Assembly: GCF_024505145.1 (NCBI RefSeq) | Contig: NZ_JANIAA010000017.1 | Location: 118,224 to 182,223, forward strand | DNA from: Streptomyces rugosispiralis | GTDB taxonomy: Bacteria; Actinomycetota; Actinomycetes; Streptomycetales; Streptomycetaceae | Reading direction: 5' to 3' | Length of the DNA stretch: 64,000 bases | Made by a program: the position numbers and the translations under genes | Notes under the pieces: model-generated | Seen by the model: only the letters and a program-made list of their open reading frames with translations | Told to the model about the DNA's origin: nothing | Databases searched by the model: none | In this document: in pieces, positions 49,612 to 58,594 of the stretch | Numbering within the stretch: position 1 is the stretch's first letter | Layout: each line of letters starts with the position of its first letter

Positions 49612-49712
49612 CCGAACCTCCTTGAAAGGGGCGGTAGTTGGTCCAGCCGCCTCATTGTGCCCGTGGCCGGGCGGACGCGTAACCCACCTCCCCGCACCAT
49701 CGCGGACCACCC

Positions 49713-49736
49713 TTGATCAGCACATTGATCGATCAA
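49713..49736. promoter_or_regulatory. TTGATC palindromes between protease and SpoIIE-type genes
   Basis: TTGATCGATCAA (49725-49736) is a perfect 12-bp palindrome, and TTGATC occurs again at 49713. They lie mid-way in the divergent interval and are AT-rich against the background. This is a candidate operator for either gene. Confidence 0.5.
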
Positions 49737-49778
49737 GCGATGTCGCGGACTCCCCGCCGACCACGACGACGGGAATGT

Positions 49779-49784
49779 TATAAA
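49779..49784 (+). promoter_or_regulatory. -10 element for a probable leaderless SpoIIE-type transcript
   Basis: TATAAA, seven bases, then the ATG at 49792, with no ribosome site. This is the same geometry as at 11333 and 31238. Confidence 0.5.
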
Positions 49785-49791
49785 TGCCGAT

Positions 49792-52551
49792 ATGAGCAGA
49801 CATGCTCGTCCGGCCCGGAGGCGGCTGGGGTCCCTGCCGCATCTGCGCAGCGTCGCCGGGCAGGCGTTCATCCTGCAGCTTCTGCTGATCCTGGTTCTGG
49901 TGGCCGCCGCGGTGGCGGCCGTCGCCGCGGATGCCCGGGGCCACGGCACGGTCGACGCCCGTCGGCGAACGCTCGCGGTCGCCGAGACCTTCGCGCACGC
50001 TCCCGGTATCTCCCGGGCCATGAGCGGCGACAAACCGACATCGGCGCTGGAGTCGCATGCGGAGGCGGCGCGGAAGGGCTCCGGTGTCGACAGCGTCGTC
50101 GTGTTCGACACTCGTGGCATCCGCCTCACCCACCCCGAGACGCCCTTGATCGGCAAGCGGATCGTCGGACCCGCCGGACTGGTGCGGGACGAGCTGCACG
50201 GAAAGACGATCACGCAGTCCTTCCGGGCCAGCCAGGGCCCCTCCGTCGTCTCGGCGGTCCCCGTCACCGGGCCCGATGGCACCTTCCTCGGCGGAGTGTC
50301 GGTCGGGGTCAGGATCCGGAGCGTGCACAGCGCGGTGGACCGCCGGCTGCCGATGCTGCTCGGCAGCGGCGCCGGGGCGCTGGTCCTGGCCATGGGCGGG
50401 GCGACGCTGCTCAACAGGCGGGTGCGGCGGCAGACCCACGGCCTGGGCACCGAGCAGATGACGCGGATGTACGAACACCATGACGCGGTGTTGCACTCGG
50501 TCCGCGAAGGGGTGCTGGTCCTGACGGCGGACAAGCGGCTGCTGCTGGTCAACGACGAGGCCCGGGAGCTGCTCGGGCTGGCTCCGGACACGGAGGGGCG
50601 CCACGTCGGCGCGCTCGGCCTCGAACCCCACCTGACAGAGCTGCTGACGTCGGGACGGCGCGTCACGGACGAGGTGCACCCCCGCGGGGGGCGGCTACTG
50701 TCGGTCAACGTGCGGTCCACGGGCCGTGCGGGCGCCCCCGCCGGCAGCGTGGTGACGCTGCGGGACACCACCGCGCTGCGAGTCCTCTCCGACCGGGCGG
50801 TGCAGGCGAGCGAGCGGCTGAAGCTGCTGTCCGAAGCCGGTGTGCGGATCAGTTCCACCCTGGAGCTGACGGGTACCGCCGAGAAGCTGGTGGACGTGGC
50901 CGTCCCGCGGTTCGCCGACATCGCCGCCGTCGAATTGTTGGACCCCGTACTGCGCGGCGAGGAGCCCGAGCCGCCGTACGAGCCCCTGTCGCCGCACCGG
51001 ACCGCCGTCGGCGGGGCACCCGCGGAAGCCCCCCTCTTCCGCGTGGGCGAGCGGGTCGTCTACGCCCCCTCCACACCGCAGAGCCGGGCCGTGCGGACCG
51101 GATCCACCGTCCTCCTCCAGGCCGATCCGACCGGCCTGCAAGCGGATCCAACCGGCCTCCGAACGGATCCGACCGACCTCCAGGCGGATCCAACCGCCCC
51201 CCGAGCCGATCCACCCCGCCTCGCCGAGTGGCCGACCGGAGAGGCCCGGCGCCTGCTCGACCACGGGATCCGCTCGCTGATCACCGTCCCGCTGCGGTTC
51301 CGCGGTGTCACCCTCGGCCTCGCCACCTTCTGGCGGACCCGGCACCGTGCGCCGTTCGACGAAACGGATCTGGCGATCGCCGAGGAGCTGGCCGTGCGCA
51401 CCGCCGTGTGTGTCGACAACGCCCGCCGCTACGCCCGCGAACACGCCATGGTCACCGCCCTCCAGCGCACCCTCCTTCCCAGCGGTCTGCCCGATCAGGA
51501 CGCCGCGCGGGTGGCGGCCCGCTATCTGCCCGCGCCGGGCGGGACGGCCGGAAGCTGGTTCGATGTGATCCCTCTCCCCGGCGCCCGGGTCGCGCTGGTG
51601 GTCGGGAAGGTGGCCGGACAGGGCCTGCACGCCGCGGCCACGATGGGTCGGCTGCGCACCGCGGTGCAGAACTTCTCGGCCCGGGACGTGCCCCCGGATG
51701 AGCTCCTCTCCCACCTGGACGAGCTGGTCGCCCATCTCGACCAGGAGCACCACGCCGAGCCGCACGGCACCCGCATCACGGGCGCCGGCTGCCTGTACGC
51801 GATCCACGACTCGGTGTCGGGCGACTGCACCGTGGCCCGGGCCGGCGATCCGGGCCTCGCCCTGGCCCTCCCCGACGGCACCGTGGACATCCCCGCGGTG
51901 CCGGTCTCCCCGCCCCTGGGCCTGGGCGGCGAGCCCTTCGAGACGGTCGGCTTCTCGCTGCCCGCCGCAAGCCGCCTGGTGCTGTACACCAACGGTCTCC
52001 TCGAAGGACACGGCCGAACCACCGGCGCCGGCCTGGACCTGCTGCGCCGCGCCCTCGCGGCCGAGCCGGACCTCGACCCGGCCGAGACCTGCCGGAGCCT
52101 GCTCCAGACCGTCCTGCCACCCCGCCCGAGCGACGATGTCGCCCTGCTGGTGGCCCGCACCCGCCTGCTCGGCCCGGAGAACGTGGCCGAGTGGGACGTG
52201 CCGTTCGACCTGGCGGCGGTCGCCCCGCTGCGCGCCGACTGCGCCCGCCGGCTCCGGGCGTGGGGCCTGGAGGACACCGTGTGCACCGCCAAGCTGCTCA
52301 TCAGCGAACTGATCACCAACGCCCTGCGGTACGGCGCCCCTCCCGTACGCATACGACTGCTGCGCGGCCGCGACCTGATCTGCGAGGTATCCGACGGCAG
52401 CAGCACCGCACCCCATATGCGCCGCGCCGCGACCACCGACGAGGGCGGGCGCGGACTGTTCCTCGTCGCCCAGTTCGCCCAGCGCTGGGGCACCCGCTAC
52501 ACCCCGTACGGCAAGGTCGTCTGGGCCGAGACACCCCTGGACGGCCGCTGA
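49792..52551 (+). CDS. SpoIIE-type phosphatase/ATPase sensor with degenerate phosphatase site
   Basis: A 919-residue multidomain regulator. Its parts are TM helix (FILQLLLILVLVAAAVAAV), extracellular cache-like sensor (50-175), second TM helix (185-205), PAS (225-325), GAF (355-545), SpoIIE/PP2C (560-760) and HATPase_c (785-915). SpoIIE members dephosphorylate anti-anti-sigma factors, and the HATPase part resembles RsbW-type anti-sigma kinases. Here the metal motif expected as G-G-D-W-Y-D reads GGTAGSWFD and the expected G-D-V reads VVGKVAGQG, so two metal-binding Asp are missing, though PSDDVALLV is intact. Five 21-bp repeats interrupt the GAF. Phosphatase activity is doubtful. Confidence 0.88.
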   Translation: MSRHARPARRRLGSLPHLRSVAGQAFILQLLLILVLVAAAVAAVAADARGHGTVDARRRTLAVAETFAHAPGISRAMSGDKPTSALESHAEAARKGSGVDSVVVFDTRGIRLTHPETPLIGKRIVGPAGLVRDELHGKTITQSFRASQGPSVVSAVPVTGPDGTFLGGVSVGVRIRSVHSAVDRRLPMLLGSGAGALVLAMGGATLLNRRVRRQTHGLGTEQMTRMYEHHDAVLHSVREGVLVLTADKRLLLVNDEARELLGLAPDTEGRHVGALGLEPHLTELLTSGRRVTDEVHPRGGRLLSVNVRSTGRAGAPAGSVVTLRDTTALRVLSDRAVQASERLKLLSEAGVRISSTLELTGTAEKLVDVAVPRFADIAAVELLDPVLRGEEPEPPYEPLSPHRTAVGGAPAEAPLFRVGERVVYAPSTPQSRAVRTGSTVLLQADPTGLQADPTGLRTDPTDLQADPTAPRADPPRLAEWPTGEARRLLDHGIRSLITVPLRFRGVTLGLATFWRTRHRAPFDETDLAIAEELAVRTAVCVDNARRYAREHAMVTALQRTLLPSGLPDQDAARVAARYLPAPGGTAGSWFDVIPLPGARVALVVGKVAGQGLHAAATMGRLRTAVQNFSARDVPPDELLSHLDELVAHLDQEHHAEPHGTRITGAGCLYAIHDSVSGDCTVARAGDPGLALALPDGTVDIPAVPVSPPLGLGGEPFETVGFSLPAASRLVLYTNGLLEGHGRTTGAGLDLLRRALAAEPDLDPAETCRSLLQTVLPPRPSDDVALLVARTRLLGPENVAEWDVPFDLAAVAPLRADCARRLRAWGLEDTVCTAKLLISELITNALRYGAPPVRIRLLRGRDLICEVSDGSSTAPHMRRAATTDEGGRGLFLVAQFAQRWGTRYTPYGKVVWAETPLDGR
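51118..51222. repeat. five 21-bp coding repeats in the GAF region
   Basis: Five tandem copies encode QADPTGL-like heptapeptides (QADPTGL, QADPTGL, RTDPTDL, QADPTAP, RADPPRL). Being 21 bp, the repeat keeps the frame. It forms an exposed loop in the GAF domain. Confidence 0.88.
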
Positions 52552-52728
52552 GCGCGGCAGCCCACGCCCTGCCCGGCCCTGGACCAGCCCGAGGCCCGCA
52601 CAGGCATGCGCCGCACCTGGGCCGAACGCGGCGCGGGGCGCACCGGGCCACGTTGCGTGCTGTTCCAGGGGTGGGTTTCATGGAATGAGAGACATCCGTA
52701 CGGCGAGTATCAGCTGGGAACGGACCTC

Positions 52729-55700
52729 ATGACCAAGGTCGTCCGAAGCCCTGAAGGAAAGATACGTCCGCCCAACGCTCCTTGGTACACGCTGTATCCC
52801 CGACGGGCGTTCTCCCGCATCGGCGGTGGCGTGGGCAGACGCTGGCGAACCTTCAGGACCAACCGGGAGGCGAGCCGCAGCATCCTCCCGAACCGGAGTT
52901 GGCGCGGATGGCGGCCCACCTTCGGCCGTCTCGTGCGCGCCTACGCCTATGCCGGGACGGCCCTCCTCGCCCTGTGGCTGGCAGCGGCCATCTACGACTC
53001 GGTCAGCGCGGAGCGAACCTGGATCCACACCATGCAGCGGACCACGTGGTTCGCCACCGCCACCCGCGTCGTCGGACCGCTCCTCGCGGGTTCCTTCGTC
53101 CTGACGCTCTTCCTGATCTACTGGTACCACAAGACCAAGAAACCGCTGGTCGACAAGGCGAGATCGGCACCGCACGATCTGGTCCCCACCGCGGGAACGC
53201 TCATCGACCGGATCGTCGGGCGCCGGGAGCTCTCCCAGGTCATCGCCCAGACCCTGCGCAACCGCAGGACGCGGCGGCCCTATCTGCTGGTCGGCGGGGT
53301 GGGGGTGGGCAAGACCGCGGTGCTGGTCGAGCTCACGCACATGCTGGCCCAGCAGGCCGCCGTGCCCGTGCCCATACGCCTTCGTGACATGGACGCCGAC
53401 GGGGATCTGGACTTCGAGAAAATGGCCCGGCGCCGGCTGGCGGAGGAGGCGGATCAAGGGGTGCTGGCCAGCGGCCAGTTCGACAAGACCTGGCGGCAAT
53501 TGCGGCTCGACGACAAGGCCGTCGTCATCGCCGACGGGCTGGAGGAGGCGCTTCTCGACAGGGAGTACCGGGACGACCGCGACAACATCATCCGCCGGGC
53601 CATCGACCGGGCGGCCCGGCAGAAGCTGCCGCTGGTCATCGCCTCCCGCCCGCATCCGCCCCTGGAGGGCACCCGGGCCGTGATCGCCGACCTGGAGCCG
53701 CTGAGCGAGGAGGCGGCGCTGGAGTACCTGGTGAGGGACTTCTCCGAGGTCGATGAGCGCCGTCTGGACTGGATCGTGGAGACGGCCAATGTCTCGGACT
53801 CGCCGAGCTATCTGCAGATCGCCCGGCTCCTCCAGGAACGCGGTCTGCTGGAACACATGACCCTGCGCGAGGAACCGGACCGGCTGGACACCCGTAGCCA
53901 TGACTGCGCCACCCTCCGGCTGTGGCTCCTGGACACCTACCGGAAGGCGATCGAGGACGGGCTTCTCTTCGACGAACTGGTGATGGGCCGTCAGGAGCGC
54001 TGGCAGACCATACGGGTGATCTCCGCCCTCGCCTGCCTGGGGCTTGTCCGGGACCGCCTTGAGGTGACGTTCGACGAGTTGGTCGAGACGGGCACGGATG
54101 ACGAGGACGGCCAGGAGCCCAGGGATGGGTGTCTGCCGGTCTCCGAGAGGCAGCGCGCCGCCATCTGGAAGGCTCTGGCGGACGAGTTCGACGACACGGC
54201 ACACTGGCTGAAACCCGCGGAGCATCCGAACGCCTGCAGGACCGAGTTTTCTCGCTTCGCGAATAATGGACAGCTGCTCGGGCTGGTGATGGCCCATGAG
54301 AACAAGGTGCGTTTCCCGCACAGCATCATCCAGGCATATCTGGGATATCGCCTGCTGTATCGCATGGACGACGATCAGATACATCAGGTCGTCGAGCCCG
54401 CCCTGCACAGCCCAGGGCCTGCCCGCGAATTGCTGATCGCACTGGTGCTGCTTTCTCGTCATCGGGCGGCGACGGGCCGCGCCCAGCCGACTGCCGCGCC
54501 GCGTCCCGCCCGCGGCCATGCCCTCGCCCGTAAGAAGAGACGCGAAAGGCTATCCGGCATTCTCCGCAAGGCCGCCCATGGTCGGCAGGATCCCAAGTAC
54601 TTCGATCTCTACGCCGCGGCCCTGGACATCGACAGCGTGGATCCCGAATCCGAGCAGACCGAGATCGCCGATGAACTCCTTGCCGCCTGGCCCGGACTGG
54701 CCATCAGAGGTGACCAGCGAACCGTCGAGGAGGCGAAGCTCAAGCTGGTGCGCCACTTCGGAGCGGCCCTCCGCGAAGTGGACCACCGCAGGTCGGACCG
54801 GCGCTCCACACACCGGCCCGGGGCGCCACCACCTTTGCCGTACAGCCAGTTCTTCGACATCGGAACCCACGAGCCCTCCCATCCGGTGCGGATCGCCATC
54901 ACACAGGAAATCAGCTCGGGCGGCGACACGGCCTTCAGCGCGCTGCGGAAACACTTCCCCTTGGGGACCGATCCCGTACTGCAGTACCTGCGGAAGACAC
55001 GCCAGGCCAAACGGAAATTGAATGACGCATACACAAAGTGGCTGGAAAGAGGAGATCGCGAACCCATCGACCCCGGCGAAGCGAGACGGCGAGAACAGGA
55101 GCACGCCCGATTCGTGGCGGACTACGAGAATGACAGGGCCGGCTGGTGGCGGCACTTCGCTCTGAGAGCCTGGCTCCTTCCCATGATGGTCGGCTCCGTC
55201 TCCGAGAAGTACCGCGACGAGGCGAAGGAGCGGCTGGAAATCTGGTTGCAGCACCTCGCGCCCACCACCCGCCTCCGCAGCCCCGTGATGCCTCATGCTC
55301 CGCACACAGAGCCGGACCTGCCCCTTTCGCTGGAGAACGCTCTTGCCCGGGGCTTCAAGAACGCCGCCAACCGCAGACGACGCCACCCCGACGTCTGTGA
55401 CGAGACGCTCGCCTATCTCGTCAAGCAGGCCGAGAAGATGTTGACGTGCAGCCGCTGCTGGTATGCGCAACTCACCCTGTTGCACGCTTTGTGCCTGTGG
55501 TCGCTTCCCGACGCCATCGGACGCCCAGCCGGGCCGGACACGACGGAGCGGCACCGGCGGGGCCGGGCGCGGACGGCGTCCGCGGATCAGGTCCCGAACG
55601 GCGACACGGTCCCACCGAACCAAGGGGCCGACCCCGTGCGATCGGTGGCCCGTTGGCTTTCCACGGCGGGCACCGCATACGACACGCCCACTCCCACCAG

Positions 55701-56370
55701 CGCCCATCCCGAACACCACGCCGACAGACTTCTGCACCCATTCGTCGCCGAGGCCGGTGACCTGGTGACCCTGGCCCTCGAGACCGGACATCCCGAGCGC
55801 TTCCTGTGGATCGATGAGAACCGGGCCATCTACAACGTCGGCTCCAGCCCGGCCGACCCCGAGCGCTACCGCAAGCACAATCTGTGGATCGCCCCGTCGG
55901 TGGGCTGGAGCACCTTGCACCCGCGGGCCCAGCGCCTGGTCGCCGACATCCTCGTCATGCTCAATCTCACGGAGCGCAACGGTAACCCCGACGAGATCGA
56001 AGAGCGGCTGAGGAGGGCCACCAAGGACACCCTTCCGCCCTGTCTCACGCATGATCGCAGCCCGCTCCACCCCGAGCACAGCATCGGCCGGGCGGACGGC
56101 AACGAGCCCGGGGCCACCTGCCTGCCCACGTGCCACTTCCGCCTGTGCCCCTATCCTCCCAAGGGCGGCAGGACCCAGACGGAGATGGAGGAGCCCTTCT
56201 GCCGGCAGCAGCAGGCGCTCCTGCACAGCCGCTTCCGCTGGCGGCCCCCTGCCGTCAGCCGCCACACGGCTCCGTGGGTGAGCATCCCCGTCAGGGAGCT
56301 GCACGGCTTCTGGGAGAAGATGGCCAACCGCAACCGCAAGTCCACGGGTCAGGAACCCCGCGTCTTCTGA
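52729..56370 (+). CDS. membrane-anchored STAND/NACHT-like NTPase with C-terminal Cys/His cluster
   Basis: A 1213-residue protein. Residues 1-65 are basic. Two transmembrane helices lie at about 70-92 (GTALLALWLAAAIYDSV) and 113-134. The NTPase follows: RPYLLVGGVGVGKTAVLVEL (Walker A near 190), KAVVIADGLEEALLD (Walker B near 267), then winged-helix-like and helical parts. The last 110 residues carry CLTHDRSPL, CLPTCHFRLCPYPPKG and FCRQQQALL, a Cys/His-rich probable zinc module. STAND NTPases act as switches in immunity and cell death. The ATG at 52729 (behind GGGAACGGA) is preferred to an earlier ATG at 52606. No helper gene adjoins it. Confidence 0.8.
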   Translation: MTKVVRSPEGKIRPPNAPWYTLYPRRAFSRIGGGVGRRWRTFRTNREASRSILPNRSWRGWRPTFGRLVRAYAYAGTALLALWLAAAIYDSVSAERTWIHTMQRTTWFATATRVVGPLLAGSFVLTLFLIYWYHKTKKPLVDKARSAPHDLVPTAGTLIDRIVGRRELSQVIAQTLRNRRTRRPYLLVGGVGVGKTAVLVELTHMLAQQAAVPVPIRLRDMDADGDLDFEKMARRRLAEEADQGVLASGQFDKTWRQLRLDDKAVVIADGLEEALLDREYRDDRDNIIRRAIDRAARQKLPLVIASRPHPPLEGTRAVIADLEPLSEEAALEYLVRDFSEVDERRLDWIVETANVSDSPSYLQIARLLQERGLLEHMTLREEPDRLDTRSHDCATLRLWLLDTYRKAIEDGLLFDELVMGRQERWQTIRVISALACLGLVRDRLEVTFDELVETGTDDEDGQEPRDGCLPVSERQRAAIWKALADEFDDTAHWLKPAEHPNACRTEFSRFANNGQLLGLVMAHENKVRFPHSIIQAYLGYRLLYRMDDDQIHQVVEPALHSPGPARELLIALVLLSRHRAATGRAQPTAAPRPARGHALARKKRRERLSGILRKAAHGRQDPKYFDLYAAALDIDSVDPESEQTEIADELLAAWPGLAIRGDQRTVEEAKLKLVRHFGAALREVDHRRSDRRSTHRPGAPPPLPYSQFFDIGTHEPSHPVRIAITQEISSGGDTAFSALRKHFPLGTDPVLQYLRKTRQAKRKLNDAYTKWLERGDREPIDPGEARRREQEHARFVADYENDRAGWWRHFALRAWLLPMMVGSVSEKYRDEAKERLEIWLQHLAPTTRLRSPVMPHAPHTEPDLPLSLENALARGFKNAANRRRRHPDVCDETLAYLVKQAEKMLTCSRCWYAQLTLLHALCLWSLPDAIGRPAGPDTTERHRRGRARTASADQVPNGDTVPPNQGADPVRSVARWLSTAGTAYDTPTPTSAHPEHHADRLLHPFVAEAGDLVTLALETGHPERFLWIDENRAIYNVGSSPADPERYRKHNLWIAPSVGWSTLHPRAQRLVADILVMLNLTERNGNPDEIEERLRRATKDTLPPCLTHDRSPLHPEHSIGRADGNEPGATCLPTCHFRLCPYPPKGGRTQTEMEEPFCRQQQALLHSRFRWRPPAVSRHTAPWVSIPVRELHGFWEKMANRNRKSTGQEPRVF

Positions 56371-56550
56371 TCCCCAGGGGGGAGATTCACCGGCTGGCGG
56401 GGCCGGCCCGCCACGTCACCCGGCGGGCGGGAGCACCGGAATTGGTCCCCGAAACGCCATGTCCGAATCCCGCCAGCTTTCCGTGTCCGAAAGACGCATG
56501 CTGGGAGCAGCGCAAGACAGAACGGCGAGAAGAAGAGAGAGACCACAGCC

Positions 56551-57057
56551 ATGACGGTCCACACGACGATCGACAGCCCGCTCGGCGAGCTGCTGCTGGT
56601 GGGCGAGCGGTCCGCCACCGCGACGGGAGGTACCGCGCTCGTTTCCCTGTCCGTGCCCGGGCAGAAGGGCGGAGCCGTCGTCCAGGACGGCTGGAGCGAG
56701 GACGCCGAGGCGTTCACCGAGATCGTCTCCCAGCTGCGCTCCTACTTCGACGGCGAGCTCACCCGCTTCGACATCGAGTGCGTCGAGGGCGGTACGGAGT
56801 TCCAGCGCAGGGTCTGGCAGGCGCTGGAGGCCATTCCGTACGGCACCACCGTCAGCTACGGCGACATCGCCCGGCAGATCGGCGCCCCGCGTACGGCGGT
56901 CCGCTCCGTCGGCACCGCGATCGGCCGCAATCCGCTGCTGGTCGTCCGGCCCTGCCACCGTGTCATCGGCGCCACCGGCGCACTGACCGGCTATGCGGGC
57001 GGGCTGGAGCGCAAGGAGCGGCTCCTCGTCCACGAAGGCGCCCTCCGGACGACCTGA
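56551..57057 (+). CDS. ogt: methylated-DNA-protein-cysteine methyltransferase
   Basis: A 168-residue O6-alkylguanine-DNA alkyltransferase. VVRPCHRVIGATGALTGYAGG contains the alkyl-acceptor Cys in P-C-H-R-V, and FQRRVWQALEAIPYGTTVSYGD with RSVGTAIGRNPLL is the helix-turn-helix that binds DNA. It repairs O6-methylguanine and O4-methylthymine by suicide transfer. AGAGAG precedes the ATG. Two 2OG-Fe(II) oxygenase genes follow at short spacing on the same strand, giving an alkylation-repair operon. No Ada-type sensor is seen in the window. Confidence 0.95.
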   Translation: MTVHTTIDSPLGELLLVGERSATATGGTALVSLSVPGQKGGAVVQDGWSEDAEAFTEIVSQLRSYFDGELTRFDIECVEGGTEFQRRVWQALEAIPYGTTVSYGDIARQIGAPRTAVRSVGTAIGRNPLLVVRPCHRVIGATGALTGYAGGLERKERLLVHEGALRTT

Positions 57058-57129
57058 GCCACGGGCCTCGTAGCCACCGCGGGCCCCCACCGCACCCTTC
57101 CCGGATCCCGGAGAACCCGGAGCACACCG

Positions 57130-57858
57130 ATGAGCACCACGACCGACACCGCACGTCTCCACCAGCGCGTGGCCGCGGCCGACTGGACACAACTGGCCGA
57201 GGGGCTGGACACCTACGGGTGCGCGCTCACGCCACGGCTGCTGACCCCCGCGGAGTGCACCCGCATCGCCGGGCTCTATGAGCGGGACGGGCAGTTCCGG
57301 AACACCATCGACATGGCCCGCCATCGCTTCGGCTCAGGTCAGTACCGCTACTTCACCCATGACCTGCCCGAACCGGTCGCCGAGCTGCGCGCCGCGCTCT
57401 ATCCGCGGCTGCTGCCCATCGCCCGTGACTGGGCGGAGCGGCTCGGCCGCCCGGCGCCGTGGCCGGACAGCCTCGAGAAGTGGCTGGCCATGTGCCATGA
57501 GGCCGGGCAGGACCGCTCCGCGCAGATCCTGCTGCGATACGGTCCGGGCGACTGGAACGCCCTGCACCGCGATGTGTTCGGCGACATGCTCTTTCCGCTC
57601 CAGGTGGTGATCGGGCTGGACGCGTACGGCACGGACTACACGGGCGGGGAGTTCCTGCTGGTCGAGCAGCGGCCCCGGGCCCAGTCCCGGGGCACCACGA
57701 CCGTCCTCCAGCAGGGGCGCGGCCTGATCTTCACCACTCGTGACCGTCCCGTGGCCACCAAGCGCGGCTGGTCGGCCGGGGTCATGCGGCACGGGGTCAG
57801 CGCGGTGCGCTCCGGGCGGCGCCACGCGCTGGGGCTGGTCTTCCACGACGCCACCTGA
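57130..57858 (+). CDS. 2OG-Fe(II) oxygenase
   Basis: A 242-residue non-haem iron dioxygenase. WNALHRDVFGDMLFPLQVVI carries the H-x-D iron ligands, MRHGVSAVRSGRRHALGLVFH the distal His and the Arg that holds 2-oxoglutarate, and GGEFLLVEQRP the core strand. It is not itself AlkB but is often found between ogt and alkB in actinobacteria, so a role in repair of alkylated nucleobases or proteins is likely by context. It starts 72 bp after ogt. Confidence 0.88.
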   Translation: MSTTTDTARLHQRVAAADWTQLAEGLDTYGCALTPRLLTPAECTRIAGLYERDGQFRNTIDMARHRFGSGQYRYFTHDLPEPVAELRAALYPRLLPIARDWAERLGRPAPWPDSLEKWLAMCHEAGQDRSAQILLRYGPGDWNALHRDVFGDMLFPLQVVIGLDAYGTDYTGGEFLLVEQRPRAQSRGTTTVLQQGRGLIFTTRDRPVATKRGWSAGVMRHGVSAVRSGRRHALGLVFHDAT

Positions 57859-57895
57859 TGTCGCCCGCCAGTCCCCGTCCGCGGAGAATCCCCGT

Positions 57896-58594
57896 ATGAA
57901 CGCCCTGATCCCCCGCCCGCGCCTCGAGGTGGCCCCCGGCGCCGTCCATGTGCCGGGCTGGCTCAGCCTCGAGCGGCAGCGGGAGCTGGTCATCGCCTGC
58001 CGGGGCTGGGCCACCGGCCCGGTCCCGATCCGGCACACCAGGCTGCCGCGCGGGGGCGTCATGTCGGTGCGGACGGTGTGCATCGGCTGGCACTGGCAGC
58101 CCTACGCGTACACCCGCACCGCCGACGATGTGAACGGCGCCCGGGTCGCCGAATTCCCCGACTGGATGGTCGAGTTGGGCCGTCGCGCCCTGGCCGACGC
58201 GTACCACGACGAGACAGCGGGCCAGGGCTACACCCCCGACACCGCGCTCATCAACTTCTACGACGCCCAGGCGAAGCTCGGCATGCACCAGGACAAGGAC
58301 GAGCGGTCATCCGCCCCGGTGGTCTCGCTCACCATCGGCGACAGCTGCGTCTTCCGCTTCGGCAACACCGAGACCCGCACCAAGCCGTACACCGACCTCG
58401 AACTCGCCTCCGGGGATCTGTTCGTCTTCGGCGGCCCCTCCCGCTACGCGTACCACGCCGTCCCCAAGATCCTGCCGGGAACCGGCGACCCGGCCACCGG
58501 ACTGAAGTCCGGACGGCTGAACATCACCATGCGGGTCACCGGCCTGGCCGATCCGACGCCGTCCCGCGATCACCCCGCGCCCGCGGGCCGCTGA
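57896..58594 (+). CDS. alkB: AlkB-type 2OG-dependent DNA repair dioxygenase
   Basis: A 232-residue AlkB homologue. LINFYDAQAKLGMHQDKDER has the N-x-Y and H-x-D motifs, VVSLTIGDSCVFRFGN the core, GDLFVFGGPSRYAYHAV the distal His, and GRLNITMRVTG the Arg-rich end. It removes methyl groups from 1-methyladenine and 3-methylcytosine oxidatively. The ATG at 57896 lies 37 bp after the preceding stop. Its 3' end overlaps the convergent P450 gene by 25 bp, so the repair operon and the ansamycin cluster meet directly. Confidence 0.94.
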   Translation: MNALIPRPRLEVAPGAVHVPGWLSLERQRELVIACRGWATGPVPIRHTRLPRGGVMSVRTVCIGWHWQPYAYTRTADDVNGARVAEFPDWMVELGRRALADAYHDETAGQGYTPDTALINFYDAQAKLGMHQDKDERSSAPVVSLTIGDSCVFRFGNTETRTKPYTDLELASGDLFVFGGPSRYAYHAVPKILPGTGDPATGLKSGRLNITMRVTGLADPTPSRDHPAPAGR

